Shown piece by piece: positions 1 through 8,039 of a stretch of DNA of 64,000 nucleotides. The position numbers and the translations under genes were made by a program. Under the pieces are notes generated by a model that saw nothing but the letters and a program-made list of their open reading frames with translations, made no database searches and had not been told where the DNA came from. This stretch comes from Actinocorallia herbida (GTDB lineage Bacteria; Actinomycetota; Actinomycetes; Streptosporangiales; Streptosporangiaceae). The stretch spans positions 9,610,001 through 9,674,000 of the forward strand of contig NZ_RJKE01000001.1 of assembly GCF_003751225.1 (NCBI RefSeq), written 5' to 3'. Positions within the stretch are counted from its first letter, which is position 1. Every line of letters starts with the position of its first letter.

Positions 1-225
1 GTCCTCACCAACCCTCCCTTCCACTCCCATCAGGCCACCACCGACGCCGCGGCCCGCCGGATGTTCGCCGGCGCCCGCCGCGCGCTCGCCCCCGGCGGCG
101 AGCTCTGGGTCGTCGCCAACCGCCATCTCGGCCACCATGCGGCCCTCCGGCGGATCTTCGGCGGCTGCACCGTCGCCGCGGCCAACCCCAAGTTCACGGT
201 GCTCCGCGCGATCCGCCGCCGCTGA
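1..225 (+). CDS. RsmC-like rRNA guanine-N2 methyltransferase, C-terminal end (5' partial)
   Basis: The open frame enters from the left edge and ends at TGA 223–225, leaving the last 74 residues. The visible part begins with the NPPFH motif, the substrate-amino/AdoMet signature of N2-guanine and N6-adenine methyltransferases, here in the NPPFH form typical of RsmC/RlmG. A hydrophobic beta strand (ELWVVANRHL) and a final strand ending in basic residues follow. This matches the C-terminal MTS domain that methylates 16S or 23S rRNA guanine. Which rRNA is modified cannot be judged from this end. Sure of the superfamily, less sure of the substrate. Confidence 0.75.
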   Translation, partial: VLTNPPFHSHQATTDAAARRMFAGARRALAPGGELWVVANRHLGHHAALRRIFGGCTVAAANPKFTVLRAIRRR

Positions 226-276
226 CGGACACCGGGTTCACCCGCCCTGACCTGCGGGTACACCCCGTTTCGGGCG

Positions 277-1734
277 ATGCGTGACATCGGGGGTGGCGTG
301 GACGGGGGCTCATGGAAAGGACGCTTCGCCCGTATCTGGGCGAGGGCGTTCCATTCCGTGCGCGGCCGCGTCACCGCGATCGCCGTGGGCGCCGCCGCGG
401 TCGTCCTCTCGATCTGCCTGCTCCTGGTGCTCGCGCTGATCCGCCAGCGCTCGGTCGGCGAGGCCGCGGAGACCGCCTCGCACACCGCGAGATCCCTGGC
501 GATCAAGGCGGTCACCGAGCGGCTCGGCGACCCCATCCCGCGGATCAACACCGCGCACACCGACCTCGTCCAGGTCGTCGGGGCCCACAACGAGGTGCTG
601 GCCGCCAGTCTCCGGCTGCACGGCGATCCGCCCGTCTCCACGGCCAGGCCCGCCGACGCCGACGACATCAGGATCGACACCACGGCGTGCCCGCAGAACT
701 TCAATCACTGCCTTTACGTCGTCGGCTTCCATGTCGGGGAGTCGGCCTACGGGCAGCCGGTGACGGTCTACGCCGCGGTCGAGCTGCCCGGCCTCCTCAA
801 TGACGACGGCGCCGCGCTGGGCGCGCGGGCGCTGATCCTGCTGCTCGCGCTGATCTGCCTGATCGGCCTCGGCACCTGGACGGCCATCGGCGCGGCCCTG
901 CGGCCCGTCGAGGAGATCACCGGCGAACTGGCCGAGATCACCGCCTCCGACCTCTCCCGGCGCGTCCCGGTGCACTACAGCGGCGGGGGAGAGGTGCAGG
1001 AGCTGGCCGAGACCGTCAACGCCACACTAGGGCGGCTGGAGCAAGCCACCGACCGGCAGCGGAGGTTCGTCGCCGAGGCCTCCCACGACCTGCGCAACCC
1101 CATCGCGGGCCTGCTCACCCGCCTTGAGGTACTGGACGGAGAAGACGAGGACTACCCCTGGAAGGAGGACGTCAGCGAGGCGGTCCACGACGTCGAACGG
1201 CTCAGCGCGATCGTCGAGGACCTGTTGGAGCTCGCCCGGCTCGAGGCGGGCGCGGCCCCGCCCAGCGTGACCCTCGACCTCGGCGGTCTCGTCCGGGACG
1301 AGATCGCCCAGCGGATGACCGACCGGCTCCCGATCACCGCGGACCTCGCCGACGGGATATGGGTCCGCGGCAGCGGCCTGCGTCTGTCCCGGGTGCTGGA
1401 GAACCTGCTCGCCAACGCCGAGCGGCACGGCCGGGAGGGCGTCCGCGTCCAGGTCCGGGCGGACGGCCCGCAGGCGGTGCTCGGCGTCTACGACGACGGG
1501 GCCGGCGTGCCGGAGGAGTATCGGGAACGGATCTTCGAACGGTTCGCCAGGCTCAAGGAGTCCCGCGACCGCGACACCGGTGGGACGGGCCTCGGCCTGC
1601 CCATCGCGCGGGAGATCGCGCACAACTTCGGCGGCACCCTGGGCGTCGTCGACGGCCCGGGCGGCCGCTTCGAGATGCGCCTCCCGCTCGCCGAGCCCCC
1701 GGCGGAACCGGGAGGCCCGGAGACCGAGGTCTAG
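277..1734 (+). CDS. Two-component sensor histidine kinase (HAMP–HisKA–HATPase)
   Basis: Membrane sensor kinase of up to 485 aa. TM1 is about residues 33–56, an extracytoplasmic sensor loop runs to about 180, TM2 is about 183–205, then HAMP, the H-box SHDLRNP with phospho-acceptor His270, the N-box (ENLLANAERHG), G1 (DDGAGVPEEY) and G2 (GTGLGLP). The loop holds two cysteines that could form a disulfide. ATG 277 has no clear ribosome site; GTG 298 (7 codons later) is an equally good start. No response regulator lies beside it, so the partner is encoded elsewhere. Its TAG stop shares CTAG with the stop of the convergent MFS gene. The signal sensed is unknown. Confidence 0.9.
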   Translation: MRDIGGGVDGGSWKGRFARIWARAFHSVRGRVTAIAVGAAAVVLSICLLLVLALIRQRSVGEAAETASHTARSLAIKAVTERLGDPIPRINTAHTDLVQVVGAHNEVLAASLRLHGDPPVSTARPADADDIRIDTTACPQNFNHCLYVVGFHVGESAYGQPVTVYAAVELPGLLNDDGAALGARALILLLALICLIGLGTWTAIGAALRPVEEITGELAEITASDLSRRVPVHYSGGGEVQELAETVNATLGRLEQATDRQRRFVAEASHDLRNPIAGLLTRLEVLDGEDEDYPWKEDVSEAVHDVERLSAIVEDLLELARLEAGAAPPSVTLDLGGLVRDEIAQRMTDRLPITADLADGIWVRGSGLRLSRVLENLLANAERHGREGVRVQVRADGPQAVLGVYDDGAGVPEEYRERIFERFARLKESRDRDTGGTGLGLPIAREIAHNFGGTLGVVDGPGGRFEMRLPLAEPPAEPGGPETEV

Positions 1735-2918
1735 AGCTCGTCCTCCAGCACATGCGGGGAGGCCGCCCGGAGCCCGCCGATGAGCGCGGGGACCAGCAGC
1801 GCGATCAGGAAGAGCAGCGGCACCTCCCAGCCGCCCGTCCACTGGTAGGCGACGCCCATGATGATCGGCCCGGGCACCGCGCACAGGTAGCCGGTGCTCT
1901 GCGCGAAGGACGACAGCAGCGTGACGCCCTCGTCGGTCCGCGCCCGCAGGCCGATCAGCGCTAGCGCCAGCGGGAACGCGGACTGGGAGATCCCGCTCAG
2001 CAGCGCCCACAGCCAGGGCATGGTCGAGGGCCAGAAGGCGAGCCCGCCGTACGCGATCACGCCGGTGCCGAGCAACACCGCCACCAGCGCGCGCTGGTTC
2101 GGCCGCCGGGTCGCGAGCACGGGCATGACGAAGGCGAGCGGGATGCCGATGGCGATGCACAGGGCGAGCAGCAGGCCCGCGGTGTTCGGCGAGAACCCGG
2201 CGTCCTGGTAGATCTGCGGCATCCAGCCCATCGTGAAGTAGGCCGCGGTCGCGTTCACCATGAAGAACACCGCGAGCCCCCACGCCGTCCGGCTGCGCCG
2301 CAGCGGCGGCAGCGTGCGGGGACCCCCGTCGGTCCTGGCCGTCAGTCCACGGCAGCGCACCGCGATGATCAGCGCGACCAGCGCGATGACGCCCCAGACG
2401 GACAGGCCGCTCCGCCACGATCCGAGCGCCTCGGCGACCGGCACGGCGAGCGCCGCGCCCGTCGCCGCGCCGATGGTCAGGACGGCGGTGTAGATGCCGG
2501 TCATCAGGCCGACGCGCTGGGGGAACTCGCGCTTGACCACCGAGGGCATCAGCACGTTGGCGATCGCGATCCCGCCCAGCGCGAGCATCGTGCACAGCAG
2601 GAACACCGCGGGCCCTCCGGCGAGGGACCGGACCGCGATCCCGGCGGCCAGCATGAGCATGCCGACGCCCAGCGCCCCGGCCGCGCCGAACCGGCGGGCG
2701 ATCCGCGGGGCGAGCGGCCCGAACGCGGCGAAGCACAGCGGGGGCAGGGCGGTGAGCAGTCCCGCGGTGAAGCCGTTGAGGCCGATGCCGGCCCTGATCT
2801 CGGGCAGGAGGGGGCCGACCGTGGTGGCGCCCGGCCGCAGGTTCAACGACACGAGCAGGATCAGGGCGACGACGGGTCCGGCCGCGGTGGCACGGCGCAG
2901 GGGGGTGGCGAGCGTCAT
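1731..2918 (-). CDS. MFS transporter, CynX/NimT-like
   Basis: A 395-aa, 12-helix major facilitator protein. The segment LNLRPGATTVGPLLPEI after TM1 is characteristic of the CynX/NimT (cyanate/2-nitroimidazole transporter) subfamily, small-molecule uptake or efflux carriers of mostly unknown substrate. The start is set at ATG 2918 because a TATGAT −10 box ends exactly 7 nt upstream on this strand, the leaderless arrangement. An upstream in-frame ATG at 2930 lies inside that −10 box. The gene is divergent from a GntR regulator, and the palindrome between them overlaps both promoters, so the regulator probably controls this transporter. The 3' end overlaps the sensor kinase stop by 4 nt. Confidence 0.88.
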   Translation of the reverse strand: MTLATPLRRATAAGPVVALILLVSLNLRPGATTVGPLLPEIRAGIGLNGFTAGLLTALPPLCFAAFGPLAPRIARRFGAAGALGVGMLMLAAGIAVRSLAGGPAVFLLCTMLALGGIAIANVLMPSVVKREFPQRVGLMTGIYTAVLTIGAATGAALAVPVAEALGSWRSGLSVWGVIALVALIIAVRCRGLTARTDGGPRTLPPLRRSRTAWGLAVFFMVNATAAYFTMGWMPQIYQDAGFSPNTAGLLLALCIAIGIPLAFVMPVLATRRPNQRALVAVLLGTGVIAYGGLAFWPSTMPWLWALLSGISQSAFPLALALIGLRARTDEGVTLLSSFAQSTGYLCAVPGPIIMGVAYQWTGGWEVPLLFLIALLVPALIGGLRAASPHVLEDEL

Positions 2919-2923
2919 GGGGG

Positions 2924-2940
2924 CAATCATAGAATGATTG
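2924..2940. promoter_or_regulatory. Probable GntR operator overlapping two divergent −10 boxes
   Basis: Perfect inverted repeat CAATCAT-AGA-ATGATTG (7-bp arms, 3-bp spacer). On the minus strand it contains TATGAT (2926–2931), the −10 of the leaderless MFS gene. On the plus strand it contains TAGAAT (2930–2935), 6 nt before an ATG at 2942. FadR/VanR-type GntR proteins bind short palindromes of this size, so the neighbouring GntR protein would block both promoters. The assignment to this regulator is inference from position. Confidence 0.7.
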
Positions 2941-2941
2941 G

Positions 2942-2983
2942 ATGAATTATTTCGACCGGCCGGATGGGACCATGCCCCCATGA
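2942..2983 (+). CDS. Possible leaderless 13-codon upstream ORF coupled to gntR
   Basis: ATG 2942 lies 6 nt after the TAGAAT −10 box. The frame reads MNYFDRPDGTMPP and stops at TGA 2981–2983, which overlaps the ATG (2980) of the GntR gene as ATGA. This would deliver terminating ribosomes straight to the regulator start. The peptide itself has no recognisable domain. It may be only a translational-coupling device, or chance. Confidence 0.4.
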   Translation: MNYFDRPDGTMPP

Positions 2984-3666
2984 CGTTGTCGTCCGCACGG
3001 CGCGCACCGCTCTTCGAGCAGGTCGCCGCCCAGCTCCGGGAGCAGATCACCGAGGGCCGCTGGCCGGTGGGCAGCAGGATCCCCACCGAGCCCGAACTCG
3101 CCGAGCAGCTCGGGGTGGCGCGCGGGACCCTTCGCGAGGCGGTCCGCGCCCTCGCCCACAACGGGCTCCTCGACATCCGCCAAGGCTCCGGCACCTACGT
3201 GGTGGCCACCAGCGAGCTCGCCGGGGTCATGCGGCGCAGCTTCGCCGACGTCGGGCACGCGCACGTCAAGGAACTCCGGATGATGCTGGAGAGATCGGCC
3301 ACGGGCCTCGCCGCCCTGCGCAGGACCGACGCCGACCTCGCCCGGCTCGACGAACTGCTGGAACGGCGCGAGCGGGCCTGGGCGCACGCCGAGCGCACCG
3401 GGGAGCTGGAGGACTTCGTCCAGATCGACGCCGCCCTGCACCACGCGATCGTCGAGGCGGCCCACAACCCGGCGCTCAACGGGATCTACGCCGACCTCGG
3501 CGACTTCTTCCGGGCCGAGCTGCGCGACCTCTTCTCGGGTGAGCTGACCCCCGACCGCCACGTCGACCACGCCAGGCTCGTGGAGGCCATCCGCGCGGGC
3601 GACCCGGAGGCCGCCGCCCGGGAGTGGGCACTGTTCGACGCGGCAAGCCGGGACTCCCAGGCTTAA
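2980..3666 (+). CDS. GntR family transcriptional regulator (FadR/FCD subfamily)
   Basis: A 228-aa regulator. Residues ~8–75 form the winged helix-turn-helix (LFEQVAAQLREQI, LAEQLGVARGTLREAVRAL, then the wing IRQGSGTYV). Residues ~85–215 form an all-helical FCD ligand domain; the pattern with ALHHAIVEAAHNP and a later histidine pair fits metal-assisted carboxylate binding in this family. ATG 2980 is chosen because the winged-helix domain begins directly after it and because it overlaps the stop of a 13-codon leader ORF. An in-frame TTG at 2938 would add residues that do not resemble the family. It probably represses itself and the divergent MFS gene. The effector is unknown. Confidence 0.9.
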   Translation: MTLSSARRAPLFEQVAAQLREQITEGRWPVGSRIPTEPELAEQLGVARGTLREAVRALAHNGLLDIRQGSGTYVVATSELAGVMRRSFADVGHAHVKELRMMLERSATGLAALRRTDADLARLDELLERRERAWAHAERTGELEDFVQIDAALHHAIVEAAHNPALNGIYADLGDFFRAELRDLFSGELTPDRHVDHARLVEAIRAGDPEAAAREWALFDAASRDSQA

Positions 3667-3738
3667 CCGGACAAAGCGCGGGAATCACTACACACCGTAG
3701 GGGGAAATTCACGATCGGACAGCTTCGGGGGAAGCCGG

Positions 3739-5286
3739 ATGGGCGTGCGTGTCTGGCTGGCTCTGGCGGGGCTGGCGATCGCCTGGATCCCCGCCTTCGC
3801 GCCCCCGCCCGCCGACCCCCTGCGCGACTTCTACTCCCAACGGCCCTTGTGGACGCCCTGCGCCCACGACCCTTCCTTCTCGTGCGCCCGCGTCAAGGTG
3901 CCCGTGGACTACGCCGACCCCGCCGGGCCCAGCCTCGCGCTCGCGCTCAACCGGCTGCCCGCGGCCGACTCCACACGGCGTATCGGCTCCCTCGTCACCA
4001 ACCCGGGCGGGCCGGGATCCTCCGGCCTCGCCTTCACCTTCCGCGCGCGCTCCTTCTTCTCCGACGACCTGCGCGCGCGCTACGACATCGTCGGCATGGA
4101 CCCCAGGGGAGTGGGCGAAAGCGATCCCGTCTCCTGCGCGGCGACGACCGCGATGGACCAGGCAGAGTCCACCGGCGACTACGCCCGCGCCTTCGCGATG
4201 AGCTGCGCGGCGACCGCGGGCGGGCGGATCGGCCACGTCCGGACCCCCGACGTGGCCCGCGACCTCGAAGTCGTCAGGCACGTCCTCGGTGAGAACTCCC
4301 TGAACTACTACGGCGCCTCGTACGGCACGGTCCTCGGCCAGTTCTACGCCCACCTGTTCCCCAGATCCGTCGGGCGGATGGCCCTCGACTCCGTCGCCGA
4401 CCCCACCGGCTGGCCCGGCGACCCGTCGGCCCAGGCCGTCGGATTCGAGACCGCGTTCGGCGTGATGGTCGCCACCTGCGTCGAGCAGGGCGGCTGCCCG
4501 CTCGGCGCGGACCGCAACGACATCCTGTCCCGGGTCGGCCGGATGGTCGCCCGGGTCGACCGGAGGCCCCTGCGGACGGCCTCCGGCAGCACCCCGGTCA
4601 CCAGCCGCGAACTGCTGCGGGTGATCGAACTGGCCACCTACCGGGAGGCGTCCTGGCCCAAGGTCGCCGAGGCGCTGGCCAAGGCCCTGCGCGGCGACGG
4701 CTCGGCCCTGCGCGCCCTCACCACCGAGCAGGCCGAGCCGGGAGGCCGCGCGGACACCGTCCCGGCCGGCTACCACGCGGTCCTCTGCCCGCACCTGCGC
4801 CCCGAGGAGCGCACCGCACAGGCCGCGGCCCGCGCGGGCGACGAGGCGATGACCGTCGCGCCCCTGTTCGGCAGGCAGGTCGAATCCCAATGGCTCGCCT
4901 GCGTCGACTGGCCGGTGCCTTCCCTGCCCGAGGCGGGCAGGGCGCTCACCGCCCTCGGGGCGCCCCCGATCCTCCTGGTGCACAACAGCCACGACGCCGC
5001 GACGCCCGTCCACTGGGCGCGGGCCCTGCACGGCAGGCTCGACGGCAGCGCGCTGGTCGTCAACGAGTCGGGCGGCCACGGGTTCTACCCGATGGGCGAC
5101 TGCACCCGCGGGGTCGTCGACACCTTCCTGCTGAGCGGCGCGCTGCCCGGGGGCGGAACGGCCTGCCGGGACCGCGCGCACGATGACGAATACCCCGCGG
5201 ACCAGGCGGAAAGGGCAGGCCGGACGGGACGGGATACGGCCTCGGCGGCACCCGGCCGGAGCCGCCCGTTATCCGGTTCGCACTAG
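3739..5286 (+). CDS. Secreted alpha/beta hydrolase, tripeptidyl aminopeptidase (TAP) family
   Basis: A 515-aa exported serine hydrolase similar to the Streptomyces Tap/SlpD/SlpE proteases that trim N-terminal tripeptides. An N-terminal hydrophobic segment (about residues 5–20) is the likely signal sequence. The oxyanion-hole segment TNPGGPGSSG precedes DIVGMDPRGVGES, and the nucleophile elbow is GASYG with Ser194. Catalytic Asp (NSHDAATP, ~420) and His (SGGHGFY, ~450) follow in the C-terminal TAP domain, whose conserved cysteines may pair outside the cell. ATG 3739 has GGGGGAAG just upstream. The last ~45 residues are low-complexity and charged. It stands alone between gntR and tRNA-Thr. Confidence 0.88.
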   Translation: MGVRVWLALAGLAIAWIPAFAPPPADPLRDFYSQRPLWTPCAHDPSFSCARVKVPVDYADPAGPSLALALNRLPAADSTRRIGSLVTNPGGPGSSGLAFTFRARSFFSDDLRARYDIVGMDPRGVGESDPVSCAATTAMDQAESTGDYARAFAMSCAATAGGRIGHVRTPDVARDLEVVRHVLGENSLNYYGASYGTVLGQFYAHLFPRSVGRMALDSVADPTGWPGDPSAQAVGFETAFGVMVATCVEQGGCPLGADRNDILSRVGRMVARVDRRPLRTASGSTPVTSRELLRVIELATYREASWPKVAEALAKALRGDGSALRALTTEQAEPGGRADTVPAGYHAVLCPHLRPEERTAQAAARAGDEAMTVAPLFGRQVESQWLACVDWPVPSLPEAGRALTALGAPPILLVHNSHDAATPVHWARALHGRLDGSALVVNESGGHGFYPMGDCTRGVVDTFLLSGALPGGGTACRDRAHDDEYPADQAERAGRTGRDTASAAPGRSRPLSGSH

Positions 5287-5328
5287 GGGTCGGGAGCGTG
5301 TATTGTTTTCCCTGCGAGCACGACGCAA

Positions 5329-5401
5329 GCCCCTTTAGCTCAGTCGGCAGAGCGTCTCCATGGTAAGGAGAAGGTCTACGGTTCGATTCCGTAAAGGGGC
5401 T
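5329..5401 (+). tRNA. tRNA-Thr (anticodon GGU)
   Basis: A 73-nt cloverleaf. Acceptor GCCCCTT pairs with AAGGGGC, the anticodon stem is TCTCC/GGAGA with loop ATGGTAA (anticodon GGT), the T-arm is TACGG-TTCGATT-CCGTA, and the discriminator is T. CCA is not encoded. A TATTGT −10-like box lies at 5301–5306. Confidence 0.95.
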
Positions 5402-5419
5402 CGAAGAAACACGGAAGTG

Positions 5420-5446
5420 ACGCCCGGCCCGCATCGGGCCGGGCGT
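5420..5446 (+). terminator. Terminator between tRNA-Thr and tRNA-Met
   Basis: A 12-bp perfect stem (ACGCCCGGCCCG / CGGGCCGGGCGT) with a 3-nt loop, extended by outer pairing of GAAACAC with GTGTTTC. It follows the tRNA-Thr 3' end by 18 nt. Confidence 0.8.
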
Positions 5447-5510
5447 TCCCTGTGTTTCGGGCGACCTCTGGATCAGGTACTCTTAAGCGGTACCGCCAGC
5501 GGTATGTCAT

Positions 5511-5584
5511 GGCGGGGTAGCTCAGTCAGGCAGAGCAAGCGGCTCATAATCGCTGTGTCGCCGGTTCAAGTCCGGCCCTCGCTA
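5511..5584 (+). tRNA. tRNA-Met (elongator, anticodon CAU)
   Basis: A 74-nt cloverleaf. Acceptor GGCGGGG pairs with CCTCGCT (including G·U pairs), anticodon stem AGCGG/TCGCT with loop CTCATAA, T-arm GCCGG-TTCAAGT-CCGGC, discriminator A. The paired first base and the absence of three G·C pairs at the base of the anticodon stem favour elongator over initiator. A possible −10 (TACTCT) lies about 30 nt upstream. Confidence 0.93.
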
Positions 5585-5666
5585 CAAAATCCGATCACAT
5601 CAAAGTCCCCCCGGGACGTGGTCGGATCAGTATGTCCGAATCCCTTGAACAGAAAGGCACTCCATC

Positions 5667-5831
5667 GTGGCTGCCACCGACGTTCGGCCGAAGATCACGC
5701 TGGCCTGCCAGGAGTGCAAGCACCGCAACTACATCACGCGGAAGAACCGGCGCAACGACCCGGACCGCCTGGACCTCAAGAAGTACTGCCCCAACTGCCG
5801 GTGCCACCGCCCGCACCGCGAGACCCGCTGA
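5667..5831 (+). CDS. rpmG: 50S ribosomal protein L33
   Basis: A 54-aa L33 starting at GTG 5667 with GAAAGG about 9 nt upstream. It contains CxxC pairs CQEC and CPNC, so it is the zinc-binding (C+) form, and ends in the usual basic tail HRETR. The length is exactly that of the family. Position before hadA/hadB and murB is the conserved actinobacterial arrangement at this locus. Zinc-starved actinobacteria often swap C+ for C− ribosomal paralogues; no such paralogue or Zur site is visible here. Confidence 0.96.
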   Translation: MAATDVRPKITLACQECKHRNYITRKNRRNDPDRLDLKKYCPNCRCHRPHRETR

Positions 5832-5874
5832 CACGAGGTCTCCGGGCGCCTCGGTAAACCGAGCGCTTGCCTAA

Positions 5875-5915
5875 TTCGGCCCGTTCCCAGGCGCACCCGC
5901 CGGGGACGGGCCGAA
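5875..5915 (+). terminator. Hairpin after rpmG
   Basis: TTCGGCCCGTTCCC pairs with GGGGACGGGCCGAA (one mismatch) 44 nt downstream of the rpmG stop. It probably limits read-through into hadA, which has its own TAACCT −10-like box at 5926–5931. Confidence 0.65.
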
Positions 5916-6007
5916 CGTCATTCTGTAACCTTCCCCACTAGGCGCGAACGGTTCCCCTGCCACCCCCTCGGGAACCGAGGTCCGAAGAGACTCGGAAGGA
6001 AAGCGGC

Positions 6008-6445
6008 ATGGCACTCAACACCGATTTCATCGGGCGGACCTTTCCGCCCAGTCCTCCTTATGAGGTCTCCCGGGTGAAGATCCGCGAGTTCGCCGACGCG
6101 ATCGGCGACCGCAACCCGATCTACCGCGACCCCGAGGCGGCGCAGGCCGCGGGCCACCCCGACGTGGTCGCCCCGCCCACGTTCCCGATCGCGTTCTCCC
6201 TCGGCGGCGACTACTTCTCCGACCCCGAGCTGGGTCTCAACTACGCCATGGTCGTGCACGGCGAGCAGCGCTTCGAGTACAAGCGCCCGATCGTCGCCGG
6301 GGACGCCCTGTCCGCGCAGGCGACCATCGCCGACATCCGCAAGGCCGGCCGCAACGAGCTGCTGAAGATCGTCACCGAGATCCGGGACGCGCAGGGCGAG
6401 CTCGTCGTCACCACGTACAACACCATCGTCGAGCGGGGGGCGTGA
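6008..6445 (+). CDS. hadA: HadA-like MaoC-domain protein, FAS-II (3R)-hydroxyacyl-ACP dehydratase subunit
   Basis: A 145-aa single hot-dog protein of the FAS1-like dehydratase (MaoC N-terminal) type. The family pattern begins with FIGRTFPPSPPYEVSR, followed by FADAIGDRNPIYRD. In mycobacteria HadA supplies the non-catalytic, substrate-binding half of the HadAB heterodimer that dehydrates 3-hydroxyacyl-ACP. Here it directly precedes a HadB homologue with a 4-nt overlap, supporting the same heterodimer. The rpmG–hadA–hadB order is as in mycobacteria, but no hadC follows, so mycolate-length elongation is not implied. GGAAGG-type ribosome site upstream of ATG 6008. Confidence 0.88.
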   Translation: MALNTDFIGRTFPPSPPYEVSRVKIREFADAIGDRNPIYRDPEAAQAAGHPDVVAPPTFPIAFSLGGDYFSDPELGLNYAMVVHGEQRFEYKRPIVAGDALSAQATIADIRKAGRNELLKIVTEIRDAQGELVVTTYNTIVERGA

Positions 6446-6447
6446 TC

Positions 6448-6873
6448 ATGGCGGCTACCGTCAAGTACGACGAGGTAGAGGTCGGCACCGAGATCCCGGC
6501 GCAGACCTATGACGTCAAGCGGCTCAACCTCGTGATGTACGCGGGCGCGTCCGGTGACTTCAACCCCATCCACTGGGACGAGCACTTCGCCAAGTCCGTC
6601 GGCCTCCCCGACATCATCGCGCACGGCATGTTCACCATGGCCCAGGGCGGCAGGTTCGTCACCGACTGGGTCGGCGACCCCGGCGCCGTCCTGGACTACG
6701 GCGTCCGCTTCGCCGGCATGGTCCCCGTCCCCCACCAGGCCGGCACCACCATCGTGATCAGCGGGGTCGTCGAGGAGAAGCTCGCGGACAACAAGGTCGT
6801 CGTCGGCCTCACCGCCCGTTCCGGCGACCAGAAGGTGCTGAGCCAGGCCAAGGCCGTCGTCCGGCTAGCCTGA
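6448..6873 (+). CDS. hadB: HadB-like MaoC dehydratase, catalytic subunit
   Basis: A 141-aa hot-dog protein carrying the hydratase-2 motif YAGASGDFNPIHWDEHFAK with the catalytic pair Asp37 and His42, followed by IAHGMFTM. It is the catalytic partner of HadA in FAS-II dehydration of 3-hydroxyacyl-ACP. ATG 6448 gives the family length. GTG 6442, which overlaps the hadA stop as GTGA, is an in-frame alternative and would couple translation tightly. Either choice adds or removes only two residues. Confidence 0.9.
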   Translation: MAATVKYDEVEVGTEIPAQTYDVKRLNLVMYAGASGDFNPIHWDEHFAKSVGLPDIIAHGMFTMAQGGRFVTDWVGDPGAVLDYGVRFAGMVPVPHQAGTTIVISGVVEEKLADNKVVVGLTARSGDQKVLSQAKAVVRLA

Positions 6874-6977
6874 GACCGGGTCGTGCGCGCACGCGGCGTC
6901 ACGCGTGCGCGCAGCGCCCCGCCCGAGCCCGCCCCACCGGGCTCGCCCCGCCCAGCCCGTGCGACCGAGGGGGAGAC

Positions 6978-8039
6978 ATGAACGTCCACTGCCAGGACGT
7001 CCTCCTGTCCGGATACACCACCCTGCGCCTCGGCGGGCCCGCCCGCACCTTCGTCGAGGTCACCACCGAGGACGACCTCGTCGCCGCGGTGCGCGCCGCC
7101 GACCGGGAGGGCGAGCCCGTCCTCGTCCTCGGCGGCGGCAGCAACCTCGTCGTCAGCGACGCGGGCTTCCCCGGCACCGTCGTGCGGGTCGCCACCCGCG
7201 GTGTCGCGATCAACGGCGGCACCGTCCGGGCCGAGGCGGGCGAGGACTGGGACGCGCTCGTCGCCAGGACCGTCGCCGCGGGGCTTGCCGGGCTGGAGTG
7301 CCTGTCCGGCATCCCCGGCCGGGTCGGCGCCACCCCGATCCAGAACGTCGGCGCCTACGGCCAGGACGTCAGCGAGACGATCACCGAGGTCCGCGTCTAC
7401 GACCGCAAGGACGACGCGATCCGCACCCTGGCCGCAGACGAGTGCGCCTTCACCTACCGGCACAGCGCCTTCAAGGGCGACGACAGGCACGTCGTGCTCT
7501 CTGTCACCTTCGCGCTGGCCGAGACCGGAGAGTCCCGCCCCGTCAAGTACGCCGAGCTCGCGCGGCGCCTGGGCGTCGAGGCGGGCGAGTGCGCGCCCTT
7601 GCCCGAAGTGCGCGCGGCGGTCCTGGAGTTGCGCAAGGGCAAGGGCATGGTCCTCGACCCCGCCGACCCCGACACGCGCAGCGCGGGCAGTTTCTTCACC
7701 AACCCGATCCTCACCCCCGCGGAACTCGCCCTCCTCACCGAGCGCGCGGAGGGCTTCCCGGCCTTCCCCGAGCCCGACGGCCGCACCAAGACCTCGGCGG
7801 CCTGGCTCATCGACCGCGCGGGATTCACCAGGGGCCACGCCCGAGGGCCCGTCCGGCTGTCGACCAAGCACACCCTCGCGCTCACCAATCCCGGCGCCGA
7901 AGGGACCGCGGCCGACCTCGTCGCCCTCGCCCGCGAGGTGCGCGAAGGGGTCCGGGCGGCCTTCGGGGTGACTCTCGTCAACGAGCCGGTCTTCATCGGC
8001 CTCAGCCTCGACGAGGACACCCCGGGCACCGCGCGCTAG
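6978..8039 (+). CDS. murB: UDP-N-acetylenolpyruvoylglucosamine reductase
   Basis: A 353-aa cytoplasmic flavoenzyme that reduces UDP-GlcNAc-enolpyruvate to UDP-MurNAc with NADPH, the second committed peptidoglycan step. It has the FAD-binding type-4 domain (TTLRLGGPAR, LGGGSNLVVSD, SGIPGRVGATPIQNVGAYGQD) and the MurB C-terminal domain with SAGSFFTNPI, whose serine is the usual general acid. A GAGGGGGAG ribosome site precedes ATG 6978. The gene ends in a CTAG that is also the stop of the convergent adenosine deaminase gene. Confidence 0.96.
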   Translation: MNVHCQDVLLSGYTTLRLGGPARTFVEVTTEDDLVAAVRAADREGEPVLVLGGGSNLVVSDAGFPGTVVRVATRGVAINGGTVRAEAGEDWDALVARTVAAGLAGLECLSGIPGRVGATPIQNVGAYGQDVSETITEVRVYDRKDDAIRTLAADECAFTYRHSAFKGDDRHVVLSVTFALAETGESRPVKYAELARRLGVEAGECAPLPEVRAAVLELRKGKGMVLDPADPDTRSAGSFFTNPILTPAELALLTERAEGFPAFPEPDGRTKTSAAWLIDRAGFTRGHARGPVRLSTKHTLALTNPGAEGTAADLVALAREVREGVRAAFGVTLVNEPVFIGLSLDEDTPGTAR

